Counted from the stretch's first letter, positions 25,067 to 34,944 are shown. The stretch is DNA of 64,000 nucleotides from Blautia sp. MSJ-9 (GCF_018919065.1 NZ_JAHLQG010000004.1:1-64000), one strand, 5' to 3'. Numbers and translations are program-made. The notes: a model not told the origin generated them from the sequence alone.

Positions 25067-26872
25067 ATGAAAAAGAATAAGAAGTCAGGACTGAAAATTT
25101 ATATCGTTGTGCCTGCGATTGTTGGTTTTGTATGTGTGGCGGCGATCGTGGCAGCGCTTGTGCTGGGCGTACCTGCAAAGGTAAATGCCGCCAGAATTGG
25201 AAAACAGCTTGATCTGGGAAATAAATACCTGGCTTCCGCAGATTATGACAATGCGGAAGTGACTTTTAACAAAGCACTGAAAATTGACCCAAAATCAGTA
25301 GAAGCTGCGACTGGTATGGCGAAAGTTTACAACGAGAAGAAGCAGCCGGAGAAGGCATTGGAATATGTCGAGAAGGCATCTGATAACCTTGCGAATCCGG
25401 TACAGGCGCAGGAACTGCAGGTTGTTTACAATGATACAAAGACCCAGCTGGAGGAAAATACTGGGAAGAGCAGTGATGCAAATAAGAAATCTTTTAGTAA
25501 AATTGAGAAAGTAATAGATACTGTAATGCTTACACCGACTCCTACTGAAGAACCGGAAGAAACAGTGACTCCGACACCAACAGAAGGCGCAGATGATGGA
25601 CCGGATTTTGATGACAATAAGAACAACGGAGCAAATGGTGGTGGAACGGAAGATAGTAATACTGGTGGAGAAAATAAAAACGACGAAGAAAAAGACGATA
25701 ATGATAAGAAAAAAGAAGATGGTAATACAGGCGAGGGAAATGGAACAGATGGAGATGACGAGCCAGATGGGCCAACAATAATTCCAGATCCGCCTAAAGA
25801 TATAACTCCGAAGCCTGGTGATGAAACTACTACGGACGGGATTATTCCTTTGACGGGTGAAGACATTCTGACACCAACCCCAACAATAACTCCGACGCCA
25901 ACTCCAACAGTTATTCCGGATGTAGATAATGGAAGTGCAACCAATGCAGGCGATAATAATAACGAAGAGACAATGGATAATGATGACGATGACGAGGATA
26001 CCGGTGATGAGGAGGATGAAGACACCAGCTGGAATAATAACAATAATACAGATGATGACGATGACACAGATGAGGGAGATACAGGAAACAACAGTGAAAC
26101 CGGTGGCGGTGAAGGACCTGGCGAAGAGATGCAGGAAGCCACAGTTTCTCCGGAAGAGCTGTTAAATAACTATGAAAATGACACTCTTCCATCTGAGATT
26201 CCATACGGAAATTTCAGCGGATCATCTATTTCCTATACATACGGTGATGGAGCCAGTGCAGCAGCTGCTGTAAGCGGACGTATTACTGAGACTCAGAGAG
26301 ACCTGGATGGTGATGGAATTCCGGAACTTCTGGTTGTAGAAATGCAGAGCGGAAAAATCGCTTTCAGAATTTATAAAGTCAACAACGGAAATGTAGAAAT
26401 AACTGCTTCTCAGACAATCTCAGCAGGTATGGAAACTGCAGTAGAGAGCGTTTCCTATGGAAGCACACAGACGTGTTTCCTTATGAATAATAATGGTACG
26501 TATGAAGTGGGTCTTGCTTCTTACTGCTACGGATATGATGTAGGAGAGGAAACTCCTGCAGTCAGAACCTATGCAGAAGTTTACAGTGTTGCCGGAGATG
26601 GAAGCGTATCTTTGTGTGCTTCGGGTTCTGTCCAGAACGGAGAAGGCCAGGATGGTTTCTCTGCAAGTCTGGCACCTGCCGGAATGAGTGGTTCATGGAA
26701 TAGCAGTAATGCGGAAACATTACAGTCCATGGGTTATGCAGACGATCCTTATCAGGATGCAGCAGGAGTTCCGAATCCTTTAAGCAGTGGTGTAAGTGAA
26801 GGCGGTGCTGAAACTCTTGCAGTTGTAGATGCACAGATGGCTGCCGGAAGCGGTGAGCTTACTATAAGATAA
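25067..26872 (+). CDS. Membrane-anchored TPR protein with acidic low-complexity stalk
   Basis: 601 residues. One membrane helix (about 9-32) is followed by two TPR units (about 42-115), then a 200-residue stalk of Thr/Pro, Asp, Asn, Glu and Gly (about 160-360). The C-terminal domain begins near residue 375 and contains a calcium-loop-like DLDGDGIPELLVV. The orientation should be N-in, bulk outside. The stalk looks made to span the cell wall. Start at 25067 follows AAGGGGAG. The D-x-(D/N)-x-DG-x-x-EL loop recurs in several exported proteins of this window. It lies between the FHA and kinase genes; a role as kinase partner is inferred from position. Confidence 0.7.
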   Translation: MKKNKKSGLKIYIVVPAIVGFVCVAAIVAALVLGVPAKVNAARIGKQLDLGNKYLASADYDNAEVTFNKALKIDPKSVEAATGMAKVYNEKKQPEKALEYVEKASDNLANPVQAQELQVVYNDTKTQLEENTGKSSDANKKSFSKIEKVIDTVMLTPTPTEEPEETVTPTPTEGADDGPDFDDNKNNGANGGGTEDSNTGGENKNDEEKDDNDKKKEDGNTGEGNGTDGDDEPDGPTIIPDPPKDITPKPGDETTTDGIIPLTGEDILTPTPTITPTPTPTVIPDVDNGSATNAGDNNNEETMDNDDDDEDTGDEEDEDTSWNNNNNTDDDDDTDEGDTGNNSETGGGEGPGEEMQEATVSPEELLNNYENDTLPSEIPYGNFSGSSISYTYGDGASAAAAVSGRITETQRDLDGDGIPELLVVEMQSGKIAFRIYKVNNGNVEITASQTISAGMETAVESVSYGSTQTCFLMNNNGTYEVGLASYCYGYDVGEETPAVRTYAEVYSVAGDGSVSLCASGSVQNGEGQDGFSASLAPAGMSGSWNSSNAETLQSMGYADDPYQDAAGVPNPLSSGVSEGGAETLAVVDAQMAAGSGELTIR

Positions 26873-26874
26873 AC

Positions 26875-26903
26875 ATTCTGCCAGGCCATTGACCTGGCAG
26901 AAT
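26875..26903 (+). terminator. 11-bp hairpin between stalk protein and kinase genes
   Basis: ATTCTGCCAGG (26875-26885) and its perfect complement (26893-26903) are followed by only two T, so it is a weak terminator or mRNA-stabilising hairpin rather than a full stop. It could lower kinase expression relative to upstream genes. Confidence 0.5.
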
Positions 26904-26927
26904 TTGAATAAAGACAAAGGTGAAGAA

Positions 26928-28952
26928 ATGCAGAAGTACATTGCAAACACATATGAAGTTATAGCTCAGATCGGAATGGGAAACAGTGGCATTGTCTATA
27001 AAGCCCGACACAGAAATCTGGACAAATTTGTAGTATTAAAGAAGATAAAAGCAAACGCCATAAACATTGCAGACAACCGGGCAGAGGCAGATGTGCTGAA
27101 GAATCTCAAACATGCATATCTGCCGCAGGTTATGGACTTTGTAGAGGATAACGGGGATATTTATACGGTTATGGAATTTATTTCCGGAAATTCTTTTAAA
27201 CAATATCTGGATGCCGGAACTGCTTTCCCGGAGAAGTCTGAGATCATTTGGATGAAACAGGTGGCCGCTACCCTGTGTTATCTGCATAATCAGAAACCGC
27301 CGATCATTCACAGCGATCTGAAACCGGGAAATATTATGCTGACAAACAGCGGAAATGTCTGCCTGATCGATTTTAATATTTCATTTAGTCTGGGCGGAAA
27401 TGGTTTTGTAAACGGTTATACAAAGAACTATGCATCTCCGGAGCAGATCCGGGCGTGGAAATATAATCAGACACAGCCGAATCCTTCCCTGAGAAAGAAG
27501 ATTGATAAGAGATCTGATATTTACAGTATGGGAGCTACTTTTTACCATATTGTGACCGGGAGTAAACCAATGCCGGATGATAACGGATATGTACAGGATA
27601 TCCGGGAGAAAAAGCCGGAAATGAACCAGCTCTTTGGGGCTGTGATCATGAAATGCCTGGAACCCGATCTGAAGAAACGTTACCAGAGAGCAGAGGATGT
27701 GTTGTATGATCTGCAGACTATGGCACAGAGAAGTAAAGAGTATCGGTCACTTCTGCGAAAACAGAGAATTATTTCCGGGGTACTGGCAGGCGGTCTGGTT
27801 CTTTCAGCGGTCCTTGCACTGGCTGGATATTTCCGTATAGACAGCGAGAGAATGAAGCGTTATGAGGATACTGTCGCACAGGAAGAAAAGTGTATCAAAA
27901 ACGGAAACTATGACCAGCTGGATGACTACTATCAGAAAGCAGTGAAACTTTATCCCGGAAAAATGGATGCATATCTGCAGAAAGCACTGGCGTTGAACAG
28001 GCAGAAGGAATATGAAGACTGCATTAATTTTATAAATACAAATATTCTGAACAGCAAAAGTGTGATGAATGATGGCTCAGAAGACAGTGTTTACTATCTT
28101 CTGGGCGACTGTTATTCGCAGCTGGAAGACTATGAACAGGCGGCAGAATATTATAATTCAGCGATAGAGGCAAATCCGGAGAATGGGAATTATTACAGAG
28201 ACGGTGCGATCATGGAAGCCTATTGCGGAAACACGGATAAAGCACAGGAACTCATGGAAACTGCAAAGGAAAAAGGACTTGATACGACAGAAGTCAACTA
28301 TGTAGACGGTGAGATTAAATACAGCAAAGGCGATTATGAAGATGCCCGGAGTATTTTTCAGAAATGTATTGAGGACAGCGATGATGCCTACATCCAGATG
28401 CGTTCTTATATTATGGAAGCGAAATGTATTGATAAACAGGATGACAGCGTAGATGGTAAGAAGCGAAAGATGAAACTTCTGAAGAAGGCTAAGAAAGAAC
28501 TTCCTAAGGAGAACAATATCGGTATTCTGGAAGAACTGGCACAGACATACAGTGACCTTGGAAATGATACCGGAGATATAGACTACTATCAGAAGGCACT
28601 TTCTGTATTTGAGCAGATTCAGTCTCAGGGAATGGGAAACTACAGCACGGGTTATAATATATCAGTTTTATACCAGAATATGGGTGATTACGACAGCGCA
28701 GAGCGGGAACTGATGCAGTTGCTTGACAATTACGGCGAAGATTACAAAACATATAAGAGCCTTGCTTTTCTGGAGGGATACCGTCAGGAACAGCTGCCAA
28801 AAGAACAGAGAGATTACAGCAGATTTAAAGAATACTACGAAAAAGCCCATGATCTGTACCAGAGTCAGCTTTCTTCCAACGCAAACGATGTGGAAATGGA
28901 CAGACTGGAAGAACAGTACAATCAGGCAGTGAGCAACGGATGGATTTTCTGA
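26928..28952 (+). CDS. Transmembrane Ser/Thr protein kinase with extracellular TPR domain
   Basis: 674 residues. The cytosolic kinase domain (about 8-265) has glycine loop IGMGNSG (15-21), catalytic Lys38 in VVLKK, HSDLKPGN (H128, D130) and DFN (148-150) where DFG is normal, then YASPEQ and the DIYSMGATFYHIVTG helix. A membrane helix follows (about 281-304). The 370-residue C-terminal part is TPR-rich (for example YEDCINF and YEQAAEYYNSAIEANP). Asp148 is kept, so metal binding is possible; Gly to Asn may alter activation. PASTA repeats typical of Gram-positive PknB are absent. Start at 26928 follows AAAGGTG. The FHA protein upstream is the natural reader of its phosphorylation. Confidence 0.88.
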   Translation: MQKYIANTYEVIAQIGMGNSGIVYKARHRNLDKFVVLKKIKANAINIADNRAEADVLKNLKHAYLPQVMDFVEDNGDIYTVMEFISGNSFKQYLDAGTAFPEKSEIIWMKQVAATLCYLHNQKPPIIHSDLKPGNIMLTNSGNVCLIDFNISFSLGGNGFVNGYTKNYASPEQIRAWKYNQTQPNPSLRKKIDKRSDIYSMGATFYHIVTGSKPMPDDNGYVQDIREKKPEMNQLFGAVIMKCLEPDLKKRYQRAEDVLYDLQTMAQRSKEYRSLLRKQRIISGVLAGGLVLSAVLALAGYFRIDSERMKRYEDTVAQEEKCIKNGNYDQLDDYYQKAVKLYPGKMDAYLQKALALNRQKEYEDCINFINTNILNSKSVMNDGSEDSVYYLLGDCYSQLEDYEQAAEYYNSAIEANPENGNYYRDGAIMEAYCGNTDKAQELMETAKEKGLDTTEVNYVDGEIKYSKGDYEDARSIFQKCIEDSDDAYIQMRSYIMEAKCIDKQDDSVDGKKRKMKLLKKAKKELPKENNIGILEELAQTYSDLGNDTGDIDYYQKALSVFEQIQSQGMGNYSTGYNISVLYQNMGDYDSAERELMQLLDNYGEDYKTYKSLAFLEGYRQEQLPKEQRDYSRFKEYYEKAHDLYQSQLSSNANDVEMDRLEEQYNQAVSNGWIF

Positions 28953-28981
28953 CAGGATACAAAAAGAAGGAGGAATTGCAA

Positions 28982-29119
28982 TTGATCACTTTAGGAACTG
29001 TAATGTTTGTAACAGGAATTCTGGGATTTGTTCTGTGCGGTATAAACCTGTGCCTCCTGCCAAAACACTTCCGAAAACAGCGGGAAAGAGTGCTGGAGGA
29101 AGTGAAGGCGAAGGAATAA
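28982..29119 (+). CDS. 45-residue single-pass membrane peptide
   Basis: A TTG start 8 bases after a strong AAGGAGG opens a 45-codon frame: one hydrophobic segment (TLGTVMFVTGILGFVLCG, residues 3-20), then a basic and charged tail (PKHFRKQRERVLEEVKAKE). It lies 29 bp after the kinase and 55 bp before the next gene, on the same strand, so it belongs to the operon. Small single-pass peptides of this form often bind and tune membrane kinases or complexes; this is inference. No family recognised. The ribosome site and operon position argue that it is real. Confidence 0.6.
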   Translation: MITLGTVMFVTGILGFVLCGINLCLLPKHFRKQRERVLEEVKAKE

Positions 29120-29174
29120 AGAGAAGGGACAAATTAGCCATACACAGAAAATAAAATCTACAGGGGAAGATGGT

Positions 29175-31088
29175 ATGAACATAAGAAGAAAGTTTACAAC
29201 AATAATTGGTAGTACATTGACTGTGGTATGTATGACAGTAAATTGTCAGGCATTTTCCTTTTTTACTCCGCAAGAGCAACAAGAAAATGCCTGCGCTTGG
29301 ATACAAGATGATGGATACTATTATCTTTCGGATATTTCAGGGGATGATATAGAACCGGTTAAGATAGCAGAATCAGATATAGCTTACAATTGGCCATATA
29401 TAGATGACGCAGGAAATATAACGGACGAAATAATGAATTTTTCACGAAGCTTTGATGGATATAAATATCTGGGATTTTCCGAAGATCAAAAGTATTTATA
29501 TTTTTATATAAATCTTACCGAACATTTAGAAGTTGGTACTTTATGTTGTATAGAGACAAAATATCTAAAAGGAAAATCATCACAGATAGAGAAGCATATA
29601 CTGGAAATTGATCGAAGTGTATATACAGATACGGATCCTGTGGTGCAGGAAAATGGTAGCATTATCTATCTAAAGAAAGAAGATGAAAAAAGAACATTAT
29701 ATTGTTTTAATGCTGACCGACGAATATTAATTGCGGAAAATGTATATTATTTTGGAAGTCCACAGGATGAGAAAACTGTTTATTATACGAAAGAAGTGAA
29801 TATAGAGAATACTAAAACGTACATATTGTATGGTGCTGAAATAGGTAACCCTAAAAGTGAAAAGGAGATAGGCAAAGATGTCACTTTTTATAATTATTCA
29901 GTAGCGACGATTGGAATTCCAGGAAGATTTGTGTTAAAGGGACATTATGTATATTTCGTAGAGAAAGCAAAAAGACTTTGCAAAGCGTCGTATAAATCAG
30001 AAAAAGAAATTATTGCAGGGGATAATTTGTATATCTGGAATTGGACGGATGACTATATATTATATACAAAAGGAGAGTCTTCTTATCCTGTAGAAGATAT
30101 ATTTGACTGTTCTCAATCTGCTTATAGCCAGAAAGAAATTGAACAGTTTCTCGAAAGTGTAAAGAATATATATAATGATGGAGAATATTTGGCAGGCAGA
30201 CTTTATTTGTATGATTATGATCAAGTGCTTCTGGAATCAGAGAATTATAATATGCTTCTTAAAAGAGATGGAGAGGAAGTAGAAAAAGATGATGACATAT
30301 CTATGGTGAAAATGATGTCTGAGGGTAATCCATTGGTTATTTTTGTAGATTGGAAAGAACTCTTTTTTAATAAAATTTCTGTAGATGATGTGCTTTCTGA
30401 TCCAGAGTTTAGTTTAAGCGATAAGAAAAAGGAAAAGGAGATTTTGGATAAAGTTTTAGGAGAATATTTTTACAAAGTTGGCAAGGTACCATATAAATGT
30501 GAAGTTTGCGGGGAAAATAATAAGACATTTATATTGGGTGAAGTAGATATAAATGACGTGAATCGTATAGACATGGCAGTTTTTAATAATGAACAGAATA
30601 TAGCATTTTTGTTTGAAACAGGACATTTATCCATTGTCTCACTGGATGATAATACAGAGAATGGTATTGCTGAAACACAACTGGAAAATATAGATGATAT
30701 TATAAGTATGGGAAATCAATTACTGTGTGAACAGAATAGTATGCTCTACTGGTACAATGGTAATTCATTAGAGGAATTAGGATCCATAGATGAAGCGTAT
30801 GACTCATATTATAAAGGATATGCGAATAATACGGCATTATTGCTAACATATTATGATGGAAGAAAATATGGGGGAGATCTTTGGAAAATAGGGGACTTAG
30901 AGAAACAGAAGCTTGATGAGAATGTCACGGAATGCTGGTACCTGAAATCGGGTGAGGTTCTTTATATTAGTGAGGGAAAACTAATTTTATATTCTAATGG
31001 AATCAGGACAAGGATTGCGGATGATGTGAAAGTTGCATGGCCGTTGAATGAAGAAAAAAAGCCAGAACTCTACAGATCAGACTGGTAA
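29175..31088 (+). CDS. Exported protein of unknown function, propeller-like repeats
   Basis: 637 residues with a signal peptide (MNIRRK, hydrophobic core, likely cut near residue 26 in CQAFS). The rest is rich in Tyr, Asp and aromatic-G turns and has recurring units such as YLYFYI, KTVYYTK, HYVYFV and EVLYISEGKLILY spaced along the chain, as in DUF5050-type or other beta-propeller proteins. A CEVC pair near residue 440 could bind metal or form a disulfide. AT-rich codon use (many ATA) differs from the kinase gene just upstream. Ribosome site AGGGGAAGATGGT. Function unknown. Confidence 0.55.
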   Translation: MNIRRKFTTIIGSTLTVVCMTVNCQAFSFFTPQEQQENACAWIQDDGYYYLSDISGDDIEPVKIAESDIAYNWPYIDDAGNITDEIMNFSRSFDGYKYLGFSEDQKYLYFYINLTEHLEVGTLCCIETKYLKGKSSQIEKHILEIDRSVYTDTDPVVQENGSIIYLKKEDEKRTLYCFNADRRILIAENVYYFGSPQDEKTVYYTKEVNIENTKTYILYGAEIGNPKSEKEIGKDVTFYNYSVATIGIPGRFVLKGHYVYFVEKAKRLCKASYKSEKEIIAGDNLYIWNWTDDYILYTKGESSYPVEDIFDCSQSAYSQKEIEQFLESVKNIYNDGEYLAGRLYLYDYDQVLLESENYNMLLKRDGEEVEKDDDISMVKMMSEGNPLVIFVDWKELFFNKISVDDVLSDPEFSLSDKKKEKEILDKVLGEYFYKVGKVPYKCEVCGENNKTFILGEVDINDVNRIDMAVFNNEQNIAFLFETGHLSIVSLDDNTENGIAETQLENIDDIISMGNQLLCEQNSMLYWYNGNSLEELGSIDEAYDSYYKGYANNTALLLTYYDGRKYGGDLWKIGDLEKQKLDENVTECWYLKSGEVLYISEGKLILYSNGIRTRIADDVKVAWPLNEEKKPELYRSDW

Positions 31089-31115
31089 AAATAATAGAGA
31101 AGGAGCAAAGATGAG

Positions 31116-33212
31116 ATGAAAGAAGGCAAGAAGTACATGAATTCAAAAAAGAAAATGGTAAGTGTAATAGCAGTTGTATTGGGACTTGGAATTACAGAAG
31201 TGTTTAGTTCGACAACAAGAGCAGCAGAACAGAATGAAAATGTGCAGTATTTAGAGCTTGGAGATTCAGAAGAAGAAACAGCATATAAAGAGTTTCTGGA
31301 TGCAGGTGAGTATTTTTCGGATGTTGAAGATCTGACAAATGTTATGTACAGTGTTTATGACATAAATGGCGACAAGACCAAAGAGTTGATTATAAAGGGA
31401 GCTGACAATGAGGAAAATAAAGAAGAATATTTCTTTTACCGTTATAAGGATAAAGCTGTTAAAGCTGTTGGATCTCTTGAAAATACAGATGATAATGGGG
31501 AAAGTAAACTGTATTATGTAAAAAAAGAAAAAGAAATTGCTGTAAGTAAAGAAGCAACAGATAAAAGCAGTTATACATTATATAAAGTAGGCAAAAAAAT
31601 AAAATCAAGCTTTAGTATTAACAAAGAAAATATAGATGATCAAATGAAATATACGCTTGAGGATGAAAATGGAAATGTAACTGATCAAAAGATTACAGAA
31701 GCGAATTGGTCAGAGGTTGAAGAAAGCCTTGAAGAAATCGTTTTTTACGATTTGGAGGTTTCCAGTGATTCTGAGTTTACAGAGGAACAAATTAATGTAT
31801 TAAAAAGTTCTCTTGGCGTTCCTGATGATGTTATGGTAACTCGATGTGAGGTTGGGGAACCCTGGTATTGGGAAGGAGCAGGTATCTGGATCGTAAATGT
31901 TGAACTTTATTCTGGAGATGATTTTCTTGCGGGTGCGGCAATTGATCCTGATACGTTGGAATTGGAAAGAGAAATTTATACATATGATGTAAGTAGAATG
32001 AATAATGGACTCAGTACAGGACAAGAAGAGAATAACTCTGAAGTTGTTTCGTCAGATGATGAAACAACTTCAGAGGAGACTTCTGAAATTCGGGAAACTG
32101 TCAGTAAAGTAACAAATCTTCCTTATGTTGGAGGTAACACTTATGATGTAGATTTACACTGGACTGAAAATGGTGGGCTTGCAACAAGTCAGGCAATTGA
32201 TTCTGGAATTTTAGGAACAGTCCGTATGGATTTGGACATAGATGGAGAAGAGGAAATTTTTTATGTTTCTTATGAGGAAAGTTCAGAAGCGCCAGACGGA
32301 AATGCTATTTACTTTGGAGTTATAAAGAAAATTGGAAAGTCTTGGAATATTATTTCAAAGCAGGAAGTTTCCTGTGTAAGTCCATTGGAGCATAATGGTG
32401 AAAATAATGAAAGTTCTGTATTTATGCGTAAAAGTAATGGAAAATATGAAATTTTTTATGAATCATACAGTGAAAGTGTGATTGCTACAGGACAGAGCTG
32501 GCTTTTTAGAGGATTCAGAATGGAAGAGACAGGTTTAAGTCCTATTAGTGAGACCAACAATATTTATTATGGAGGGTCACCAATTGATGAATTTTGGAGA
32601 GGTGCAGAAAGTGAACTGAATGATTATAATGGTGATGCCCAGCAAATGTTAGATAATTATTGTTCTCTTGGATTTGCCAGACCGTATATCACATTTGGAA
32701 GTATGACAGTAGATTGTAACTCGAACTTATATCAGATTGTTCATATCAATAAAAAGAATGCTCTTTCAACAATGGAAATATCTCAGTGGATTCCTCAGAG
32801 TAATGGGCAGGGAACATTAACAGGTGCTTTTAAGTGCGTCATAGAGGATTCTGGAAGCGCAGTTCCTGAAGTAATGAGTGAATATGAAAATGCACAGGCG
32901 GTAGCTGTAGATGCGAATGCAAATTCACAGGACAGTACAGAGTATTTACTGCCAGATGTTGCTAACAAATATTTAGAAGAAACAGAAGTAACATCGTTTA
33001 GTTTAGATCAGCTTCAGCTTGCTATCAATGAAATATTTGCAAGACATGGACGCTGTTTTAAAACAGCAGAAATAGATTCTTATTTCAGATCAAAGAGCTG
33101 GTATCAGCCGGATGCTTCCAAAACCGATGAACAGATTGTTGCGGAATTCAATGAGTATGAAAAGGCGAATGAGGAATTACTTGAAAAAGTAAGAGAAGCG
33201 AAGCAGAATTAG
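31116..33212 (+). CDS. Exported protein with C-terminal YARHG domain
   Basis: 698 residues with a signal peptide (about 1-37, ending TTRAA). Two calcium-loop-like motifs appear (DINGDKTKELII near residue 80, DLDIDGEEEIFYV near 372). The C terminus carries a YARHG-type domain (about 625-680: LQLAINEIFARHGRCF, then RSKSWYQPD), a small extracellular module thought to bind cell-wall or peptide ligands. A shorter start at 31137 is possible. It follows the previous gene by 27 bp and precedes the next by 11 bp, so operon membership is clear. Confidence 0.7.
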   Translation: MKEGKKYMNSKKKMVSVIAVVLGLGITEVFSSTTRAAEQNENVQYLELGDSEEETAYKEFLDAGEYFSDVEDLTNVMYSVYDINGDKTKELIIKGADNEENKEEYFFYRYKDKAVKAVGSLENTDDNGESKLYYVKKEKEIAVSKEATDKSSYTLYKVGKKIKSSFSINKENIDDQMKYTLEDENGNVTDQKITEANWSEVEESLEEIVFYDLEVSSDSEFTEEQINVLKSSLGVPDDVMVTRCEVGEPWYWEGAGIWIVNVELYSGDDFLAGAAIDPDTLELEREIYTYDVSRMNNGLSTGQEENNSEVVSSDDETTSEETSEIRETVSKVTNLPYVGGNTYDVDLHWTENGGLATSQAIDSGILGTVRMDLDIDGEEEIFYVSYEESSEAPDGNAIYFGVIKKIGKSWNIISKQEVSCVSPLEHNGENNESSVFMRKSNGKYEIFYESYSESVIATGQSWLFRGFRMEETGLSPISETNNIYYGGSPIDEFWRGAESELNDYNGDAQQMLDNYCSLGFARPYITFGSMTVDCNSNLYQIVHINKKNALSTMEISQWIPQSNGQGTLTGAFKCVIEDSGSAVPEVMSEYENAQAVAVDANANSQDSTEYLLPDVANKYLEETEVTSFSLDQLQLAINEIFARHGRCFKTAEIDSYFRSKSWYQPDASKTDEQIVAEFNEYEKANEELLEKVREAKQN

Positions 33213-33223
33213 CGAGGGAAAAG

Positions 33224-34834
33224 ATGAAAAAGCGAAGCCAATTTATTAAAAAGTCAGGAGTGCTGCTAGGAGTTGTGTTGCTTGGTATGAGTCTGTCAGG
33301 TGGAATAATTTATGCAGAAGAGTCCAATGAAATTACGGCAGATCAGGCAGAGGAGCGTAAGGAACGAATCCTTACCTCCTACCTCCTGGATACAGACGAT
33401 ATTTTGCCGGACAGTGGTTCGTTGCGAATCAGAGTGATCAACAGTTATGATGATGTCCTGCGGCAGGAAGATACTGAAAAACAGGGATTAAGTGATACTA
33501 TGTATGCAATCAACGATGTAAACGGAGATGGAATGCCGGAACTGATCATAAAGAGTCCGAATGAAGGTGCCTATACCTATGAACTTTATACATATGATCA
33601 GGAAGCAGATCAGGTAGAAAATATTTCTAAAGCCGGTATCGCAGAGATGGATACAGAAGGAAAACTGGATTTTCGATATGCATATCCGAAAAAGATCTGG
33701 GAAGATTCCGCAGACATTAACGCAGATGACCAGGAAGAACAGGTAAGTGTCTATGCAGTGAACAACGAGAGCGGATATGCCTGTATTCTTATTTATGTAA
33801 ATGGTGGCAAAGCACTGTCTGTACAGGTAAAAAATGTTGCTGATAAAGCAGATATACATATCTATCCGATCAAAAAGCAGAAAGCGTTGTTTTATTTAAG
33901 ATTATATTCTGATACAGAAGATGAATACTGTGCACTTCTGCAATTTTCCCAAAATCAGCTCAAAGAGATGGTAAATATGGATGGAGAAACCAAAACCGCA
34001 GCGGTATGGCCGCTTGCATATGGCAGAGCAGATTTGGATCAGGATGGAGAGAAAGAATTGATCCTTCGGAGATATACCGCAGATGCAACCGAGGGCGGAG
34101 AATATATTTATCATGTATATCATTACGATAAAGACAGTAAAGATTATACGGAATTTCCAGATGCAATTTTCTATTCCAGAGCAGCTGGCGGGCAGATTTT
34201 CTTCGAAAAAGAAACGGATCGTCTTCTTATCAATGAAACAATGGGAGAGCCCTGTTATGGTGTTTATACCATGAATAATGGAACATTACACAGAGAATAT
34301 GAGATTCTTGATGAGATAAAAAATGTGCCAAAGATAAAGTTTAAACGAATAGAATTTAAACAGGAAGGTACGGAATCTACAGAGAATCCAGAAACAACAG
34401 AAAGTCAGGAAATGGCAGGAAATCAGGTTACTGTTGAAACTCAGGAGCAATCACAGAATCAGCAGTTATCAGAAAACACGGCTGCTGAAGAAGTCACAGA
34501 ATCTCAGGAAGCGTCAAATAATGTAGGACCAACTCAGCCATTTGAAATCCATCAGTCAGAATCTGCTACATTTCAGGCTCCGTTTTACGGAATCTGGTGC
34601 TATGGCTCTAAAGAATCTGCTGATGCCTACAACTATGCTAACAGCCTGAACAACGCCGGATTTGAGGCAGAAGTATTCCTCACAACAGACTGGAGTAATC
34701 TCAATACAGAAAGCTATTATGTAGTAACCGCCGGCACATATGGAACAGAAGGCGAAGCAACTGCAAACCTGGCGGCTGTTCAGAGTTTCTGTTCGGATGC
34801 GTATGTGAAATATTCTGGAAATTATCAGGGTTAA
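33224..34834 (+). CDS. Exported protein with SPOR-like C-terminal domain
   Basis: 536 residues; signal peptide to about residue 30 (IIYAEE). Two D-x-N/D-x-DG-x-x-EL loops (DVNGDGMPELII near residue 101, DLDQDGEKELIL near 271). A Gln/Glu/Thr/Ser-rich linker (about 385-440) is followed by a C-terminal SPOR-like fold (about 455-536: WCYGSKESADAYNYANSLNN, then YYVVTAGTYGTEGEA). SPOR domains bind denuded peptidoglycan strands at division sites. Ribosome site GCGAGGG precedes the ATG. It is the last gene of the co-directional cluster. Confidence 0.7.
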   Translation: MKKRSQFIKKSGVLLGVVLLGMSLSGGIIYAEESNEITADQAEERKERILTSYLLDTDDILPDSGSLRIRVINSYDDVLRQEDTEKQGLSDTMYAINDVNGDGMPELIIKSPNEGAYTYELYTYDQEADQVENISKAGIAEMDTEGKLDFRYAYPKKIWEDSADINADDQEEQVSVYAVNNESGYACILIYVNGGKALSVQVKNVADKADIHIYPIKKQKALFYLRLYSDTEDEYCALLQFSQNQLKEMVNMDGETKTAAVWPLAYGRADLDQDGEKELILRRYTADATEGGEYIYHVYHYDKDSKDYTEFPDAIFYSRAAGGQIFFEKETDRLLINETMGEPCYGVYTMNNGTLHREYEILDEIKNVPKIKFKRIEFKQEGTESTENPETTESQEMAGNQVTVETQEQSQNQQLSENTAAEEVTESQEASNNVGPTQPFEIHQSESATFQAPFYGIWCYGSKESADAYNYANSLNNAGFEAEVFLTTDWSNLNTESYYVVTAGTYGTEGEATANLAAVQSFCSDAYVKYSGNYQG

Positions 34835-34888
34835 TAATGATATTAATGTTAAAGGTCAGGCTATAGTATATAGTAAGAATTTATGATA

Positions 34889-34925
34889 AGCGGAATTATC
34901 TTCTAAAGAGGAAGTTAATTCCGCT
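34889..34925. terminator. Hairpin between convergent genes
   Basis: AGCGGAATTA (34889-34898) pairs with TAATTCCGCT (34916-34925), with further CTTC/GAAG pairing inside. A T-run is lacking on the plus side, so termination strength is uncertain. Confidence 0.5.
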
Positions 34926-34944
34926 AAAAAATTGTCTGTAGGTT

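Noticed and set aside
25426-26142. Ser/Pro-rich 238-codon frame on the minus strand
   Set aside because: It is the complement of the Asp/Thr/Asn low-complexity stalk of the gene at 25067 and lacks a ribosome site.
20048-34834. Type VII secretion locus
   Set aside because: FHA, kinase and zinc-ribbon genes can accompany such loci, but no WXG100 protein, EssC-type ATPase or EsaA-like protein is visible here.
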